Virus record (IMG/VR): IMGVR_UViG_3300035698_015494
Span: 1-37,385 of that record
Strand: one strand, 5' to 3'
Source: a virus
DNA: 37,385 nucleotides
Positions within the stretch are counted from its first letter, which is position 1; each line of letters starts with the position of its first letter. The notes beneath the pieces are model-generated. The model was not told the origin of the DNA, made no database searches, and saw nothing but the letters and a program-made list of their open reading frames with translations. The translations under genes and the position numbers were made by a program. This document shows, piece by piece, positions 31,013 through 37,385 of this stretch.

Positions 31013-31330
31013 TCACAAAACTACTATACAAGATACAGGCGGGTGAGAGAAAGTCGTAGCCTTTACCTCAACGCATAGGCCCGACGGTTCGCATGCGAGT
31101 TTAACCATTTCCATAACAGCTTGGCAAAAAGTCTCGATGATCCACTGCTCACTGTCGGCAAGCTCGACCAACTCCTTGTGTAGATCCGTATAGTCCGGCA
31201 CGCGGGAGACCGGACGCATTTTGATAATCAGCTTCATTTTAAACGGCTGCTGCCCTACACTGCAAAACGCCATGAGCTTGTCCTCATATGTGATTTCGTT
31301 AATCGGGAAAAGTATCGGTATCGTTTTCAT
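31013..31330 (-). CDS. T-fold protein, QueF-like
   Basis: This encodes 105 residues, TAATG-coupled to the ParB-like gene. It aligns by eye with the single-domain QueF/QueF-like group: FCSVGQQPFKMKLII matches the CPVTGQPDFA strand, PDYTDLHKELVELADS the substrate-side helix, WIIETFCQAVMEMV the HE...N helix and VEVKATTFSHPPVSC the final strand. The Cys is retained, but the Asp of the QueF motif has no clear partner. QueF reduces preQ0 to preQ1 and archaeal QueF-like makes archaeosine. The T-fold is also used by FolB, so the reaction is uncertain. Context with YhhQ favours 7-deazaguanine chemistry. Confidence 0.6.
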   Translation of the reverse strand: MKTIPILFPINEITYEDKLMAFCSVGQQPFKMKLIIKMRPVSRVPDYTDLHKELVELADSEQWIIETFCQAVMEMVKLACEPSGLCVEVKATTFSHPPVSCIVVL

Positions 31331-31929
31331 TATTCGTCTCCTATGTTGTATTGCGCTTGTCTCATCCCTTCGCTCAGCACAGGGTCAAAGCCGTTCTTTT
31401 TCAAGAACTTGTTTCCTACTTCGGGATCGGTAGCAACTATCACAATCTTGTACGTGCCGCGCTTTGCCTCAAACGTCACGATCTCATTGCTCTGCCAATC
31501 GTATGCGAGAAGGGCTTGCATATCCTTTAGCTGCTCCTCGGTGTACGGCATTGTCTCCGCGAGTTCTTCTAACGGGAATTGTTTCATTATGCCTTCGACC
31601 AGTTGCGCCAGCTTTATATGGTCAGATTCAAAGCGTGTTTCGTTTGTCTCGATTGCAAGCCGCTCTGCTGCGCGTTGCGTAATCTTCCCCACGTTGTAAC
31701 ACATTGCGGTATCCATTTTGAGATTCCGGAATGCATCCAGCCGGTGATTCCCGTTCACTACCTCATACTTGCCGCGCGCCATTTCGCGGACAATGATATT
31801 CTCCACTTGTCCGTTGCGCTTGATATTACGTTGCAGCACTGCCGTAAGGCGTTCGTCGTCCTGCTTGTAATTCCATTTCGCTTTCACCAGTTCTTTTACT
31901 TTGACATTAAGCCAAGCAGATTGCGCCAT
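31330..31929 (-). CDS. ParB/Sulfiredoxin-domain protein, possible DpdB-like
   Basis: This encodes 199 residues starting MAQSAWLNV, from the ATG at 31929; GGAGG lies 9 nt upstream, and the earlier ATG at 31938 is too close to it. The ParB-like nuclease fold shows as LTAVLQRNIKRNGQVENIIV, then KYEVVNGNHRLDAFRNL (about 55-71), where VVNGNHR is the nucleotide-handling motif. A helical C-terminal part follows (LEELAETMPYTEEQLKDMQA). Stand-alone ParB domains are frequent in phages, but in the bacterial Dpd system DpdB carries this fold and works with DpdA; proximity to a DpdA-like gene makes that role plausible. Confidence 0.75.
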   Translation of the reverse strand: MAQSAWLNVKVKELVKAKWNYKQDDERLTAVLQRNIKRNGQVENIIVREMARGKYEVVNGNHRLDAFRNLKMDTAMCYNVGKITQRAAERLAIETNETRFESDHIKLAQLVEGIMKQFPLEELAETMPYTEEQLKDMQALLAYDWQSNEIVTFEAKRGTYKIVIVATDPEVGNKFLKKNGFDPVLSEGMRQAQYNIGDE

Positions 31930-32236
31930 TTTCCCCATCCTCCAATACTTCGCACGATGTAAGACTAAATAATTCTACCAGCTGCCGCGCCATTGTCTCG
32001 CAGCTTGCATCCGACGCGAACGCTGTCATGCACGTGCAATGCGCTACCATCCCGCTTTTGAAGTCCTGGATTTCTACTTCCCTGCTCTCGCGCTCCACTT
32101 GTTTGCACGCGCGCACATGGAACTCGTGTCGGTGCCGGTTGCGTAGGTAGCTATACCGTTCCGGTGCTTCCGGCCAATTATGAAACGCAACGAATCTAAA
32201 CTTGACTACAACAAACATTTCCATTTCTGTGTTCAT
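31907..32236 (-). CDS. T-fold protein, QueD/PTPS-like
   Basis: This encodes 109 residues from the ATG at 32236, ATGA-coupled to the GT-B gene. It resembles the 6-carboxy/6-pyruvoyl-tetrahydropterin synthase fold: FVAFHNW and RNRHRHEFHV give the three zinc-type histidines (one, then H-x-H), SCETMARQLVELF matches the T-a-E-n-l-A helix, and EVLEDGENGA matches the last strand. The usual catalytic Cys four residues before H-x-H is absent. So it may be a QueD-related enzyme with altered chemistry or a binding protein. Evidence is pattern-level. Confidence 0.5.
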   Translation of the reverse strand: MNTEMEMFVVVKFRFVAFHNWPEAPERYSYLRNRHRHEFHVRACKQVERESREVEIQDFKSGMVAHCTCMTAFASDASCETMARQLVELFSLTSCEVLEDGENGAICLA

Positions 32237-33225
32237 ATCAACTCCACTATGTTGCTCACGTCCGGCGTATATTTTTTCGTCACCGGCATTACTTCTTTGT
32301 TCAAGTACGAGTGTATCAGCTGCACTGCTTCGTCCAGGTCGTTGTATAGCGTAAACGACAGTGTCTCGGGATAGCTCAATCGATTCGGTGCCACCGCATA
32401 ACAGCCGGCGTTCACTCCCTCTTGCATTGCGATACCAAACGTTTCCTGCAACGCAGAGGAAAAGACAACGCGCGAGGTTTTCAACAGGTCGTAATACTGT
32501 GCCTTTGATGTGCACACGTTTTTTGTCGTTACGAAATTGGCAGTGTCGTCAGGGAACCTGCAGACGTACTTCTGTCTCACTAAATCAAAGATTTCTGGTT
32601 GCTTTTCTGGTGCCAGCCGGTGAGGGAAGACAACAGTGCGCGGCCGCATATTGTACGGCGGTAATTCGTTACTGTCGAACGTCACGCAAGGGAAATCCAC
32701 AACAGTAATATTCATCCTGACGGTGTCTAATCCCAATGCTTTCCCTATTAGCAATTTGTGGAAAACAGTTGCGACAAAGACTTCATCCATCGCCATTAGC
32801 CATCCCGCTTCAAAAGACCGCGCCCAGTCCATGCACCCTTGCGCGGTAAGGTGGTCGTGGGGATCCCACGTACCAGCATGCATTATGCCTTTCACTACAA
32901 TGTCGATCCCGGCAACGTCCCGCAAGTAAAACAGCATTTCCATTCCCGGGAACCATGCGTCCATAAAAAACACGGTCCACTTCACGTCGGGTTCTGCTTT
33001 TATCCACCGCATGATATCCGACAGCTGTTGCGATTTGAACACGTTGGTTTCTATCGCATCCAAGAACTCGCCTGTGTGAATCTCGTATGCGTGTTCCATT
33101 ACTTCGCGTCCGGCAATTAAGAAATTGGTAAACGTTTCGTCCAGTGCTGCCAGGAACCATACATACCACTGCGCGCTATATCGTTCCTCTATCGGTTCAA
33201 TCGGTACGAATATCAGTCTTTCCAT
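32233..33225 (-). CDS. GT-B fold glycosyltransferase (GT4-like)
   Basis: This encodes 330 residues from the ATG at 33225 (AGAGG 7 nt upstream). The C-terminal donor domain shows the GT4 pattern: RTVVFPHRLAPEKQPEIFDLV, then SRVVFSSALQETFGIAMQEG with the E-x-F-G-(I/L)-x-x-x-E motif, and AGCYAVAPNRLSYPE. The N-terminal acceptor domain is less typical. It overlaps the DpdA-like gene by 13 bp and the QueD-like gene by ATGA, so it is embedded in the deazaguanine cassette. It may glycosylate a base, a phage protein or a host glycan; which is not known. Confidence 0.8.
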   Translation of the reverse strand: MERLIFVPIEPIEERYSAQWYVWFLAALDETFTNFLIAGREVMEHAYEIHTGEFLDAIETNVFKSQQLSDIMRWIKAEPDVKWTVFFMDAWFPGMEMLFYLRDVAGIDIVVKGIMHAGTWDPHDHLTAQGCMDWARSFEAGWLMAMDEVFVATVFHKLLIGKALGLDTVRMNITVVDFPCVTFDSNELPPYNMRPRTVVFPHRLAPEKQPEIFDLVRQKYVCRFPDDTANFVTTKNVCTSKAQYYDLLKTSRVVFSSALQETFGIAMQEGVNAGCYAVAPNRLSYPETLSFTLYNDLDEAVQLIHSYLNKEVMPVTKKYTPDVSNIVELI

Positions 33226-34097
33226 TTTATTCCTCTCGCTTCCCATAGTTTTGTTAGATACGTTTCCATTTTCAAGTACTCCTGAATCTGATCCTCCCCC
33301 TTTTTATTTTCGATTTTATTTCCTTTCACAGCCCGTCGCATATGGTCAGGTAGTTTCCAGCGCAGCGAGCTTGCCAATTCCTGTTCGGGTGTCATCGTGG
33401 GAGCCACAGCACACGTGATGCTCGTGCCCGTCCACCGGAACACGCGCCCGAATCTATACGATAGTGTCCAGCTGGAACTATCCACAGAGTAAAACGGCAA
33501 ATCGTGTAACATCTTCACGCGCGTGAATGCGAAGCCGTGCACTTTGCACTTCCGCTCGTATGCATACTTAATAAGCTTGCGATACGGGAGCGGTGCACAG
33601 TTCATGCGCAGCCCTTCCAGTGCTACATACTGCGCGGGTGAGGTGTTTACCATGTGCTGGTACTGTTTCCACGTGTCGCCAGTGTGATAAACAAGAATGC
33701 ATTTATCCATTAGCCCTGACGATCTTAGCCGCGCGCGCCATTTCCGGAACACGTCTTTAGGTACCAACTCCTGCAAATCCAGTTCGACAAAATAGTCGTA
33801 GTAGTCATACCATTCTCTCAGCCACAGAATGTATTCGTTGAAATATGTTTCGGGGTCAGGTGCTTCTCCCTCTTTGTCTTGATACGTCGCAACGCCTGTG
33901 AGTCCGTAGAATCCAAAGAAGCTGTGCGCCCCACTGTCAATTGTGATTGTCCCTTTGTGTTTTATCTCTTTGAGGTGTCGCAACGCTTGCTCGGTTATTT
34001 TGCGGTAATGATACGTAAGGAACAGGTCGAGCGTTGCCGGTATATCAAGCCTATAGTTGCGGTACTGCTTTTCGTAAGTGGCGAAGAACAGTTTCAC
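33213..34097 (-). CDS. TGT/DpdA-like transglycosylase
   Basis: This encodes 294 residues from a GTG at 34097. It belongs by pattern to the tRNA-guanine transglycosylase superfamily as found in phages. TITIDSGAHSFF (D54 in DSGA) corresponds to the active-site DSGG loop; FVELDLQEL (104-112) and VHGFAFTRVKML (187-197) are barrel strands; and FYSVDSSSW (D206) matches the second catalytic Asp region. The CxCxxC zinc site of bacterial TGT is not seen. DpdA members insert 7-deazaguanine bases into DNA by swapping out guanine. YhhQ, T-fold and ParB-like genes nearby support that role. tRNA modification remains an alternative. Confidence 0.75.
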   Translation of the reverse strand: MKLFFATYEKQYRNYRLDIPATLDLFLTYHYRKITEQALRHLKEIKHKGTITIDSGAHSFFGFYGLTGVATYQDKEGEAPDPETYFNEYILWLREWYDYYDYFVELDLQELVPKDVFRKWRARLRSSGLMDKCILVYHTGDTWKQYQHMVNTSPAQYVALEGLRMNCAPLPYRKLIKYAYERKCKVHGFAFTRVKMLHDLPFYSVDSSSWTLSYRFGRVFRWTGTSITCAVAPTMTPEQELASSLRWKLPDHMRRAVKGNKIENKKGEDQIQEYLKMETYLTKLWEARGIKWKD

Positions 34098-34119
34098 AGG
34101 CTTTGGTGCCTTATAATTA

Positions 34120-34857
34120 TCATTTCAACGATACACGATCAGGCGTTATTGCCGCGTAGGCTTCATATATCTGCTCGTACGTTTCCGGCATTCCCCCGCA
34201 ATGGTTGCAGATCAATTCGGCCATTGCCATTTCCAAGGGCCAGTCAATGCTTGTCTTAATTGGCGTGGTCAGATACGACAGCAAGTCTTCAACGTCGACG
34301 AACACTGGAGGATACGGGTTTGGGATTCCCCGTACTGTAGATATTACCCATCCGCATTCCGCATAATCGCGTTTGTCTTCCGCGCTTGCGTTGTTATAAG
34401 TGTTCGCTACCCACTGCCAATGCTCCGCGCGCAGCGTCGACGATGCCATGTTGCCGCCCACAGGACAGGCAGGAGGTTTTATTGCCATGGCTACGGTATC
34501 AGGATGCGCCCTCGCCGCGCTCACAATGCGCTGCCCTACCCTTACGTCAAAGAAAGGAGAGTCGCCGCTCAGCGGTAGCATGTGAGTACAGTTTGCAAAT
34601 CGATAGGTGTGCAGCATCCGTTCGTGGACGAGCAGAGGGTGTCCTCTGTAAACCATTGCTCCGTGCTCGTGTCCTATCACCGCAGTGATGTCGTCGGCAG
34701 GGAGCCAAGTCGTCGCGAGTACTACTTCATCAACGCCACACCGTTTTGCTTTGTCGATTATATGCCCGAGCATTGTCTTGCCGCCAAACTTCACTGCTAT
34801 TTTGCCGGGGTACCTGATACTGTCGAACCGTGCGGGAATCGCTGCGCTTACTCTCAT
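34120..34857 (-). CDS. CMP-sugar synthetase-like cytidylyltransferase
   Basis: This encodes 245 residues from the ATG at 34857, which overlaps the upstream stop as ATGA and has AAAGGAG 11 nt upstream; a start 33 bp earlier is weaker. It is a nucleotidyltransferase of the SpsF/NeuA/KdsB group: AAIPARFDSIRYPGK (5-19) is the CTP-binding loop, VDEVVLATT follows, and LPLSGDSPFFD (94-104) carries the metal Asp. These enzymes join CTP to a sugar acid such as KDO or a nonulosonic acid. The sugar cannot be read from sequence. It could supply donors to the glycosyltransferases or DUF115 protein of this phage. Confidence 0.8.
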   Translation of the reverse strand: MRVSAAIPARFDSIRYPGKIAVKFGGKTMLGHIIDKAKRCGVDEVVLATTWLPADDITAVIGHEHGAMVYRGHPLLVHERMLHTYRFANCTHMLPLSGDSPFFDVRVGQRIVSAARAHPDTVAMAIKPPACPVGGNMASSTLRAEHWQWVANTYNNASAEDKRDYAECGWVISTVRGIPNPYPPVFVDVEDLLSYLTTPIKTSIDWPLEMAMAELICNHCGGMPETYEQIYEAYAAITPDRVSLK

Positions 34858-35357
34858 TTTGATTTCTGTCTCCTTTGCCTGTATTTCCAACTGAACAGAT
34901 AGTACTTGATGCGGCTATGCTTCCCTATGTATCCGCACTTCGCAATGCGCCACAACGCCAGTGCCAAATATGCCATTGCTTCGGTCGCAGTGGGTTTCAT
35001 CAGGTTATGAACAACGTTTATTCCTATTCCGTCAAACTGTATAATCGAGAGGACAGGGCAGGCTTTCGCATGCACACGTTCATCGAATGCGCCTTCCATT
35101 GCGAGGTACTTGTGGAAATAGTTTGTTATTCGTGCGTACCGATATTGCGGATCGTTATGGTACCGGTTCCGTTCTGCATCGTTGTCCGAGTACTCCGAGT
35201 CCATGCGCTTATCAAGTGCGACGACAAAATCATGCACGACTTTCTTTCCGTCCAACGTTCCCTGCTCCCTGCCTTCCCGTACTCGCGTCTCGTGATACCA
35301 TGCTTCGTCTACTGCGCACGCACTCAACTCCGCTGCAATTTTTTTATTCTTATTCAT
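34854..35357 (-). CDS. Hypothetical protein
   Basis: This encodes 167 residues; the ATG at 35357 overlaps the previous gene by 8 bp. The N-terminal half is charged and helical (AWYHETRVREGREQGTLDGK), followed by YRYARITNYFHKYLAMEGAF and TATEAMAYLALALWRIA, possibly a buried helix. The C-terminus is very basic (SWKYRQRRQKSK). No known domain is recognised; it could be a nucleic-acid-associated protein. Confidence 0.6.
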   Translation of the reverse strand: MNKNKKIAAELSACAVDEAWYHETRVREGREQGTLDGKKVVHDFVVALDKRMDSEYSDNDAERNRYHNDPQYRYARITNYFHKYLAMEGAFDERVHAKACPVLSIIQFDGIGINVVHNLMKPTATEAMAYLALALWRIAKCGYIGKHSRIKYYLFSWKYRQRRQKSK

Positions 35358-35595
35358 CCATTATCCCCCGTAACCTTTCAATATTGTTTTTTAACGTTGC
35401 CACTTCCTTATCGAGAAAAGCCAGCCGCTCCATCCCTGCGCGTTCGCTTTCCGACAGTGCATCCAGTAATTCACGAAACTGCCGCTGCACGCGCTCACAC
35501 CGGACCGCTACCGCCGTATCGCGTTCGTGCAAACAGAACATCATCATTTCGTGTATTTCATTTCCAAGCCCTCGTGTTGTCTCAAGTACCGTCAT
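35350..35595 (-). CDS. Hypothetical coiled-coil protein
   Basis: This encodes 81 residues from the ATG at 35595, which forms an ATGA overlap with the permease stop and has GGAGG 9 nt upstream; a TTG start slightly earlier is less likely. It is helical throughout, with RQFRELLDALSESERAGMER and DKEVATLKNNIERL giving a probable coiled coil. The N-terminal MTVLETTRG and a Met-rich EIHEMMMF are notable. No family is recognised. Confidence 0.6.
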   Translation of the reverse strand: MTVLETTRGLGNEIHEMMMFCLHERDTAVAVRCERVQRQFRELLDALSESERAGMERLAFLDKEVATLKNNIERLRGIMDE

Positions 35596-36491
35596 TCCTT
35601 TAACCCTCCACTCCAAAGACCTTTGACTAAAAATCTGTGTCCTACAGTAAATACAACTACCATCGGCAGGAGCATGAAAGTACTCCCGGCAAGCGTCAAT
35701 CCGTAATTGTTTTCAAACCATTCGCGCATTTTGTTTTGTGCATCGTCGTAGATGATTTGTTGTATCCCGAGCGGCAGCGTGAACTTTTCTTCACTGAACA
35801 GTATGAACAACGGCCATTGGAAATTGTTCCACTGCCCCATGAATGTCATTATTACCATCGTGATTATTGCCGGTGAGGATAATGGCAGCACGATACGGAA
35901 GAACTTCGTGAGTTCTCCCGCGCCGTCGATCTCGGCAATGAGCAAATACTCATCCGGCAACTTGTCGACAAACTGTCTGTAGAAAAACAAGAACGTCATA
36001 TTCAACATGCCGGGAAGTATTATCCCCCACGCCGTATCAATCAGGCCGAAGTTTTTAATCACAACGAACAGCGGTATCAACGTCGCCGTGCCGGGAATCA
36101 TCAACGACGCCATAAGCGTCCAGAAGATTATTTCCTTTCCCGGTATCGGTTTTTTTGCAATGCCGTATCCTGCCATTGCCGTTATGAGCGCAACGATAAC
36201 GCAGCTTGTAATCGCAATCACCGCACTGTTGCGCGTCCATCGTAATATCGGGTAATAAAACAACGATCTGAAATTCGCCAACGTATACTCAGTCGGAATA
36301 AGTTTGGGCGGCATCATGTTCAACCCTTGATCAGTGCGCACACTGCCAAGCACCATCCAAATCATCGGCATGAGAAGCAGCGCAGCGAATACGACAACGA
36401 GAATGTAGGCAATCATTTTCACGAAACGGTTTCCTTGCACGCCACGCACGTTTCCCCGTTCATCATGATTTGTCCCTTCCCATTGCTGCAT
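35592..36491 (-). CDS. ABC transporter permease, carbohydrate type (MalG/UgpE-like)
   Basis: This encodes 299 residues from an ATG at 36491 (GGAG 6 nt upstream); an ATG 30 bp earlier is possible. It is a binding-protein-dependent permease of the MalG class. Six membrane segments are visible, starting with IAYILVVVFAALLLMPMIWM. The loop DEYLLIAEIDGAGELTKFFR continuing to IVLPL is the EAA motif (E-x-A-x-x-D-G-A, then the conserved I-x-L-P) that docks on the ATPase. Later VIMTFMGQWNNFQWPLFIL and a C-terminal TVGHRFLVKGLWSGGLK are family features. It pairs with the MalF-like gene upstream. No ATPase or binding-protein gene is in the window. Confidence 0.9.
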   Translation of the reverse strand: MQQWEGTNHDERGNVRGVQGNRFVKMIAYILVVVFAALLLMPMIWMVLGSVRTDQGLNMMPPKLIPTEYTLANFRSLFYYPILRWTRNSAVIAITSCVIVALITAMAGYGIAKKPIPGKEIIFWTLMASLMIPGTATLIPLFVVIKNFGLIDTAWGIILPGMLNMTFLFFYRQFVDKLPDEYLLIAEIDGAGELTKFFRIVLPLSSPAIITMVIMTFMGQWNNFQWPLFILFSEEKFTLPLGIQQIIYDDAQNKMREWFENNYGLTLAGSTFMLLPMVVVFTVGHRFLVKGLWSGGLKE

Positions 36492-36786
36492 CCATTTCTC
36501 CGTCCAGTTCGTGCCTAACATGCGCAGCTTCGCGGAGTTCGGGGTGCGCTTTTAGGTAGGTACTCTTTCTCTGTCTTTTGCCGTACCGCTCCCTTGCTTG
36601 ATAGTTTTCAAGGTTCTCGGTAAAGATTCGTTCGGCCCAATCCATTAGCGTTCCCCCTCCGTCGAATGCGCTTTGAGGCATCCATACTTGTTCTCCGTTT
36701 TCTGTCTCGAGGAAAAACGCTCGCTCTGTTTCTCGAATGACTTTTAATTCTGTTTCATGATCGCCATTGTCCGATATCCCTATCAT
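36463..36786 (-). CDS. Small hypothetical protein between two ABC permease genes
   Basis: This encodes 107 residues, ATGA-coupled to the MalF-like gene with GGAGG 8 nt upstream. The N-terminal half looks like a small beta domain (ETELKVIRETERAFFLETEN, then GEQVWMPQSAF), a pattern common in phage accessory proteins where 'v-W-l-P-k-S' follows a strand pair. The C-terminal half is charged and helical. It has no transport features, so an apparent phage-type gene interrupts the transporter genes. Function is unknown. Confidence 0.65.
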   Translation of the reverse strand: MIGISDNGDHETELKVIRETERAFFLETENGEQVWMPQSAFDGGGTLMDWAERIFTENLENYQARERYGKRQRKSTYLKAHPELREAAHVRHELDGEMDAAMGRDKS

Positions 36787-37385
36787 TTAAAAATCCTCCG
36801 TTGAATTAATGACAGTGTTAAGGTAACGACCAGCAAAAAGATCCCGATTGCCGCCGCGTATCCCCACCGTCCGAATATTATTGCGTTCTCGTACATTTGC
36901 AGCGCAAGCGTTGTCGTTCCGTGATTCGGCCCGCCCCCGGCCATCACATACGGATATACCCACGTCTGCAAATACGCAATCGTTCTGATAATCGTAATGA
37001 ACATTATCATCGGTACCACTAACGGTATCGATACGAACCGGATCTCTTGCCATACTGTGCAGCCGTCTACCGTCGCTGCGTCATATAGTTCTTTGTCGAT
37101 TGCCAGCAACCGTGCCATGTAAAATAGTATCGCCGCCCCGGCGCCGGAAAAGAGCAGCATGATTTCCACTGCCCATATTGCAGACGGGTTTTGCCCAAAC
37201 CACGGTATCTGCTTTCCGATAATCCAGTTGAGTATTCCCTCTGTCGGATGAAATATCCATTTCCACACTGCTGCGATTATGACTCCCGCTGTTAGTTCGG
37301 GAAGGTAAAACGCAAACTGCACATAGTACCGGAAGCCCCTGCCGGTACTCACGGCAAGGATACTAACGAACAACGGCACCAGTGC
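36783..37385 (-). CDS. ABC transporter permease, carbohydrate type (MalF/UgpA-like), 5' end outside window
   Basis: The frame stays open to the right edge, so the true start lies outside; about 200 residues are visible. It has at least four membrane segments. The EAA loop is DKELYDAATVDGCTVWQEIR continuing to FVSIPLV (the motif's D-G and I-x-x-P), the ATPase docking site of the MalF class. Other family features are FAFYLPELTAGVIIAAVWKW, WVYPYVMAGGGPNHGTTTLA and a final TLSLIQRRIF. It should form a heterodimeric channel with the MalG-like protein encoded at 35592-36491. The substrate is a sugar or glycerol-phosphate type compound by family, not proven. Confidence 0.9.
   Translation of the reverse strand, partial: ALVPLFVSILAVSTGRGFRYYVQFAFYLPELTAGVIIAAVWKWIFHPTEGILNWIIGKQIPWFGQNPSAIWAVEIMLLFSGAGAAILFYMARLLAIDKELYDAATVDGCTVWQEIRFVSIPLVVPMIMFITIIRTIAYLQTWVYPYVMAGGGPNHGTTTLALQMYENAIIFGRWGYAAAIGIFLLVVTLTLSLIQRRIFK

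Noticed and set aside
34875-35603. Plus-strand open frame of 242 codons
   Set aside because: Antisense to two supported minus-strand genes; Cys/Arg-rich sequence without domains.
1-37385. CRISPR arrays, tRNA genes, integrase and attachment sites
   Set aside because: Looked for regularly spaced repeats, cloverleaf-like regions with CCA-type ends and recombinase motifs; none seen.

Overview
The window is part of a tailed-phage (Caudoviricetes) genome, or of a prophage. It looks like a siphovirus: it has a long tape measure protein, a G/GT-type tail chaperone pair and a single tail tube protein, and no sheath gene is visible. Every supported gene lies on the minus strand, so transcription runs from high to low coordinates. 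Genes are packed tightly, with ATGA, GTGA or TAATG overlaps and good Shine-Dalgarno sites. I found no tRNA, integrase, insertion sequence, CRISPR array or plus-strand gene. The host is not identified. Sugar ABC permeases, a secreted protein with a degenerate lipobox-like signal and an overlapping pair of small membrane lysis genes would fit a diderm such as a spirochaete, but this is only a hint.

Layout in transcription order. (1) 37385-34120, accessory: two sugar-type ABC transporter permeases with a small gene between them, two unknown genes and a CMP-sugar-synthetase-like cytidylyltransferase. (2) 34097-30349, a probable 7-deazaguanine (queuosine-precursor) cassette: a TGT/DpdA-like transglycosylase, a GT-B glycosyltransferase, a QueD-like T-fold protein, a ParB-domain protein, a QueF-like T-fold protein and a YhhQ-family precursor transporter. 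(3) 30307-25871, packaging: small and large terminase, two paralogous small proteins, two zinc-ribbon proteins and a GT-A glycosyltransferase. (4) 25874-19066, head: small proteins, portal, Mu-F-like head morphogenesis protein, a fused protease/scaffold with a nested scaffold start, decoration protein and major capsid protein. (5) 19062-10940, neck and tail: connector proteins, tail terminator, major tail protein, a DUF115/Maf-like gene, the chaperone pair with a -1 frameshift site, and the tape measure. (6) 10943-5685, tail tip and fibre proteins, one with a LamG domain, then an XhlA-like membrane protein. (7) 5674-3887, lysis: an amidase endolysin, a holin-like protein and two overlapping membrane proteins. 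(8) 3830-1, virion decoration: a small structural protein, a GT-A glycosyltransferase, a methyltransferase, a strong intrinsic terminator, a second holin-like protein, a secreted protein and a LamG protein cut by the left edge.

Two themes run through the accessory genes. First, import of a queuosine precursor (YhhQ), handling by T-fold enzymes, and insertion into DNA (DpdA-like, perhaps with the ParB-like protein) would make a compact DNA hypermodification system that depends on host precursors. Second, three glycosyltransferases, a DUF115/Maf-like protein and a CMP-sugar synthetase homologue suggest glycosylation of virion, DNA or host surface. The two ABC permeases inside the phage operon are the most unusual host-type genes. 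All functions are inferred from sequence motifs read by eye; no database search was run.
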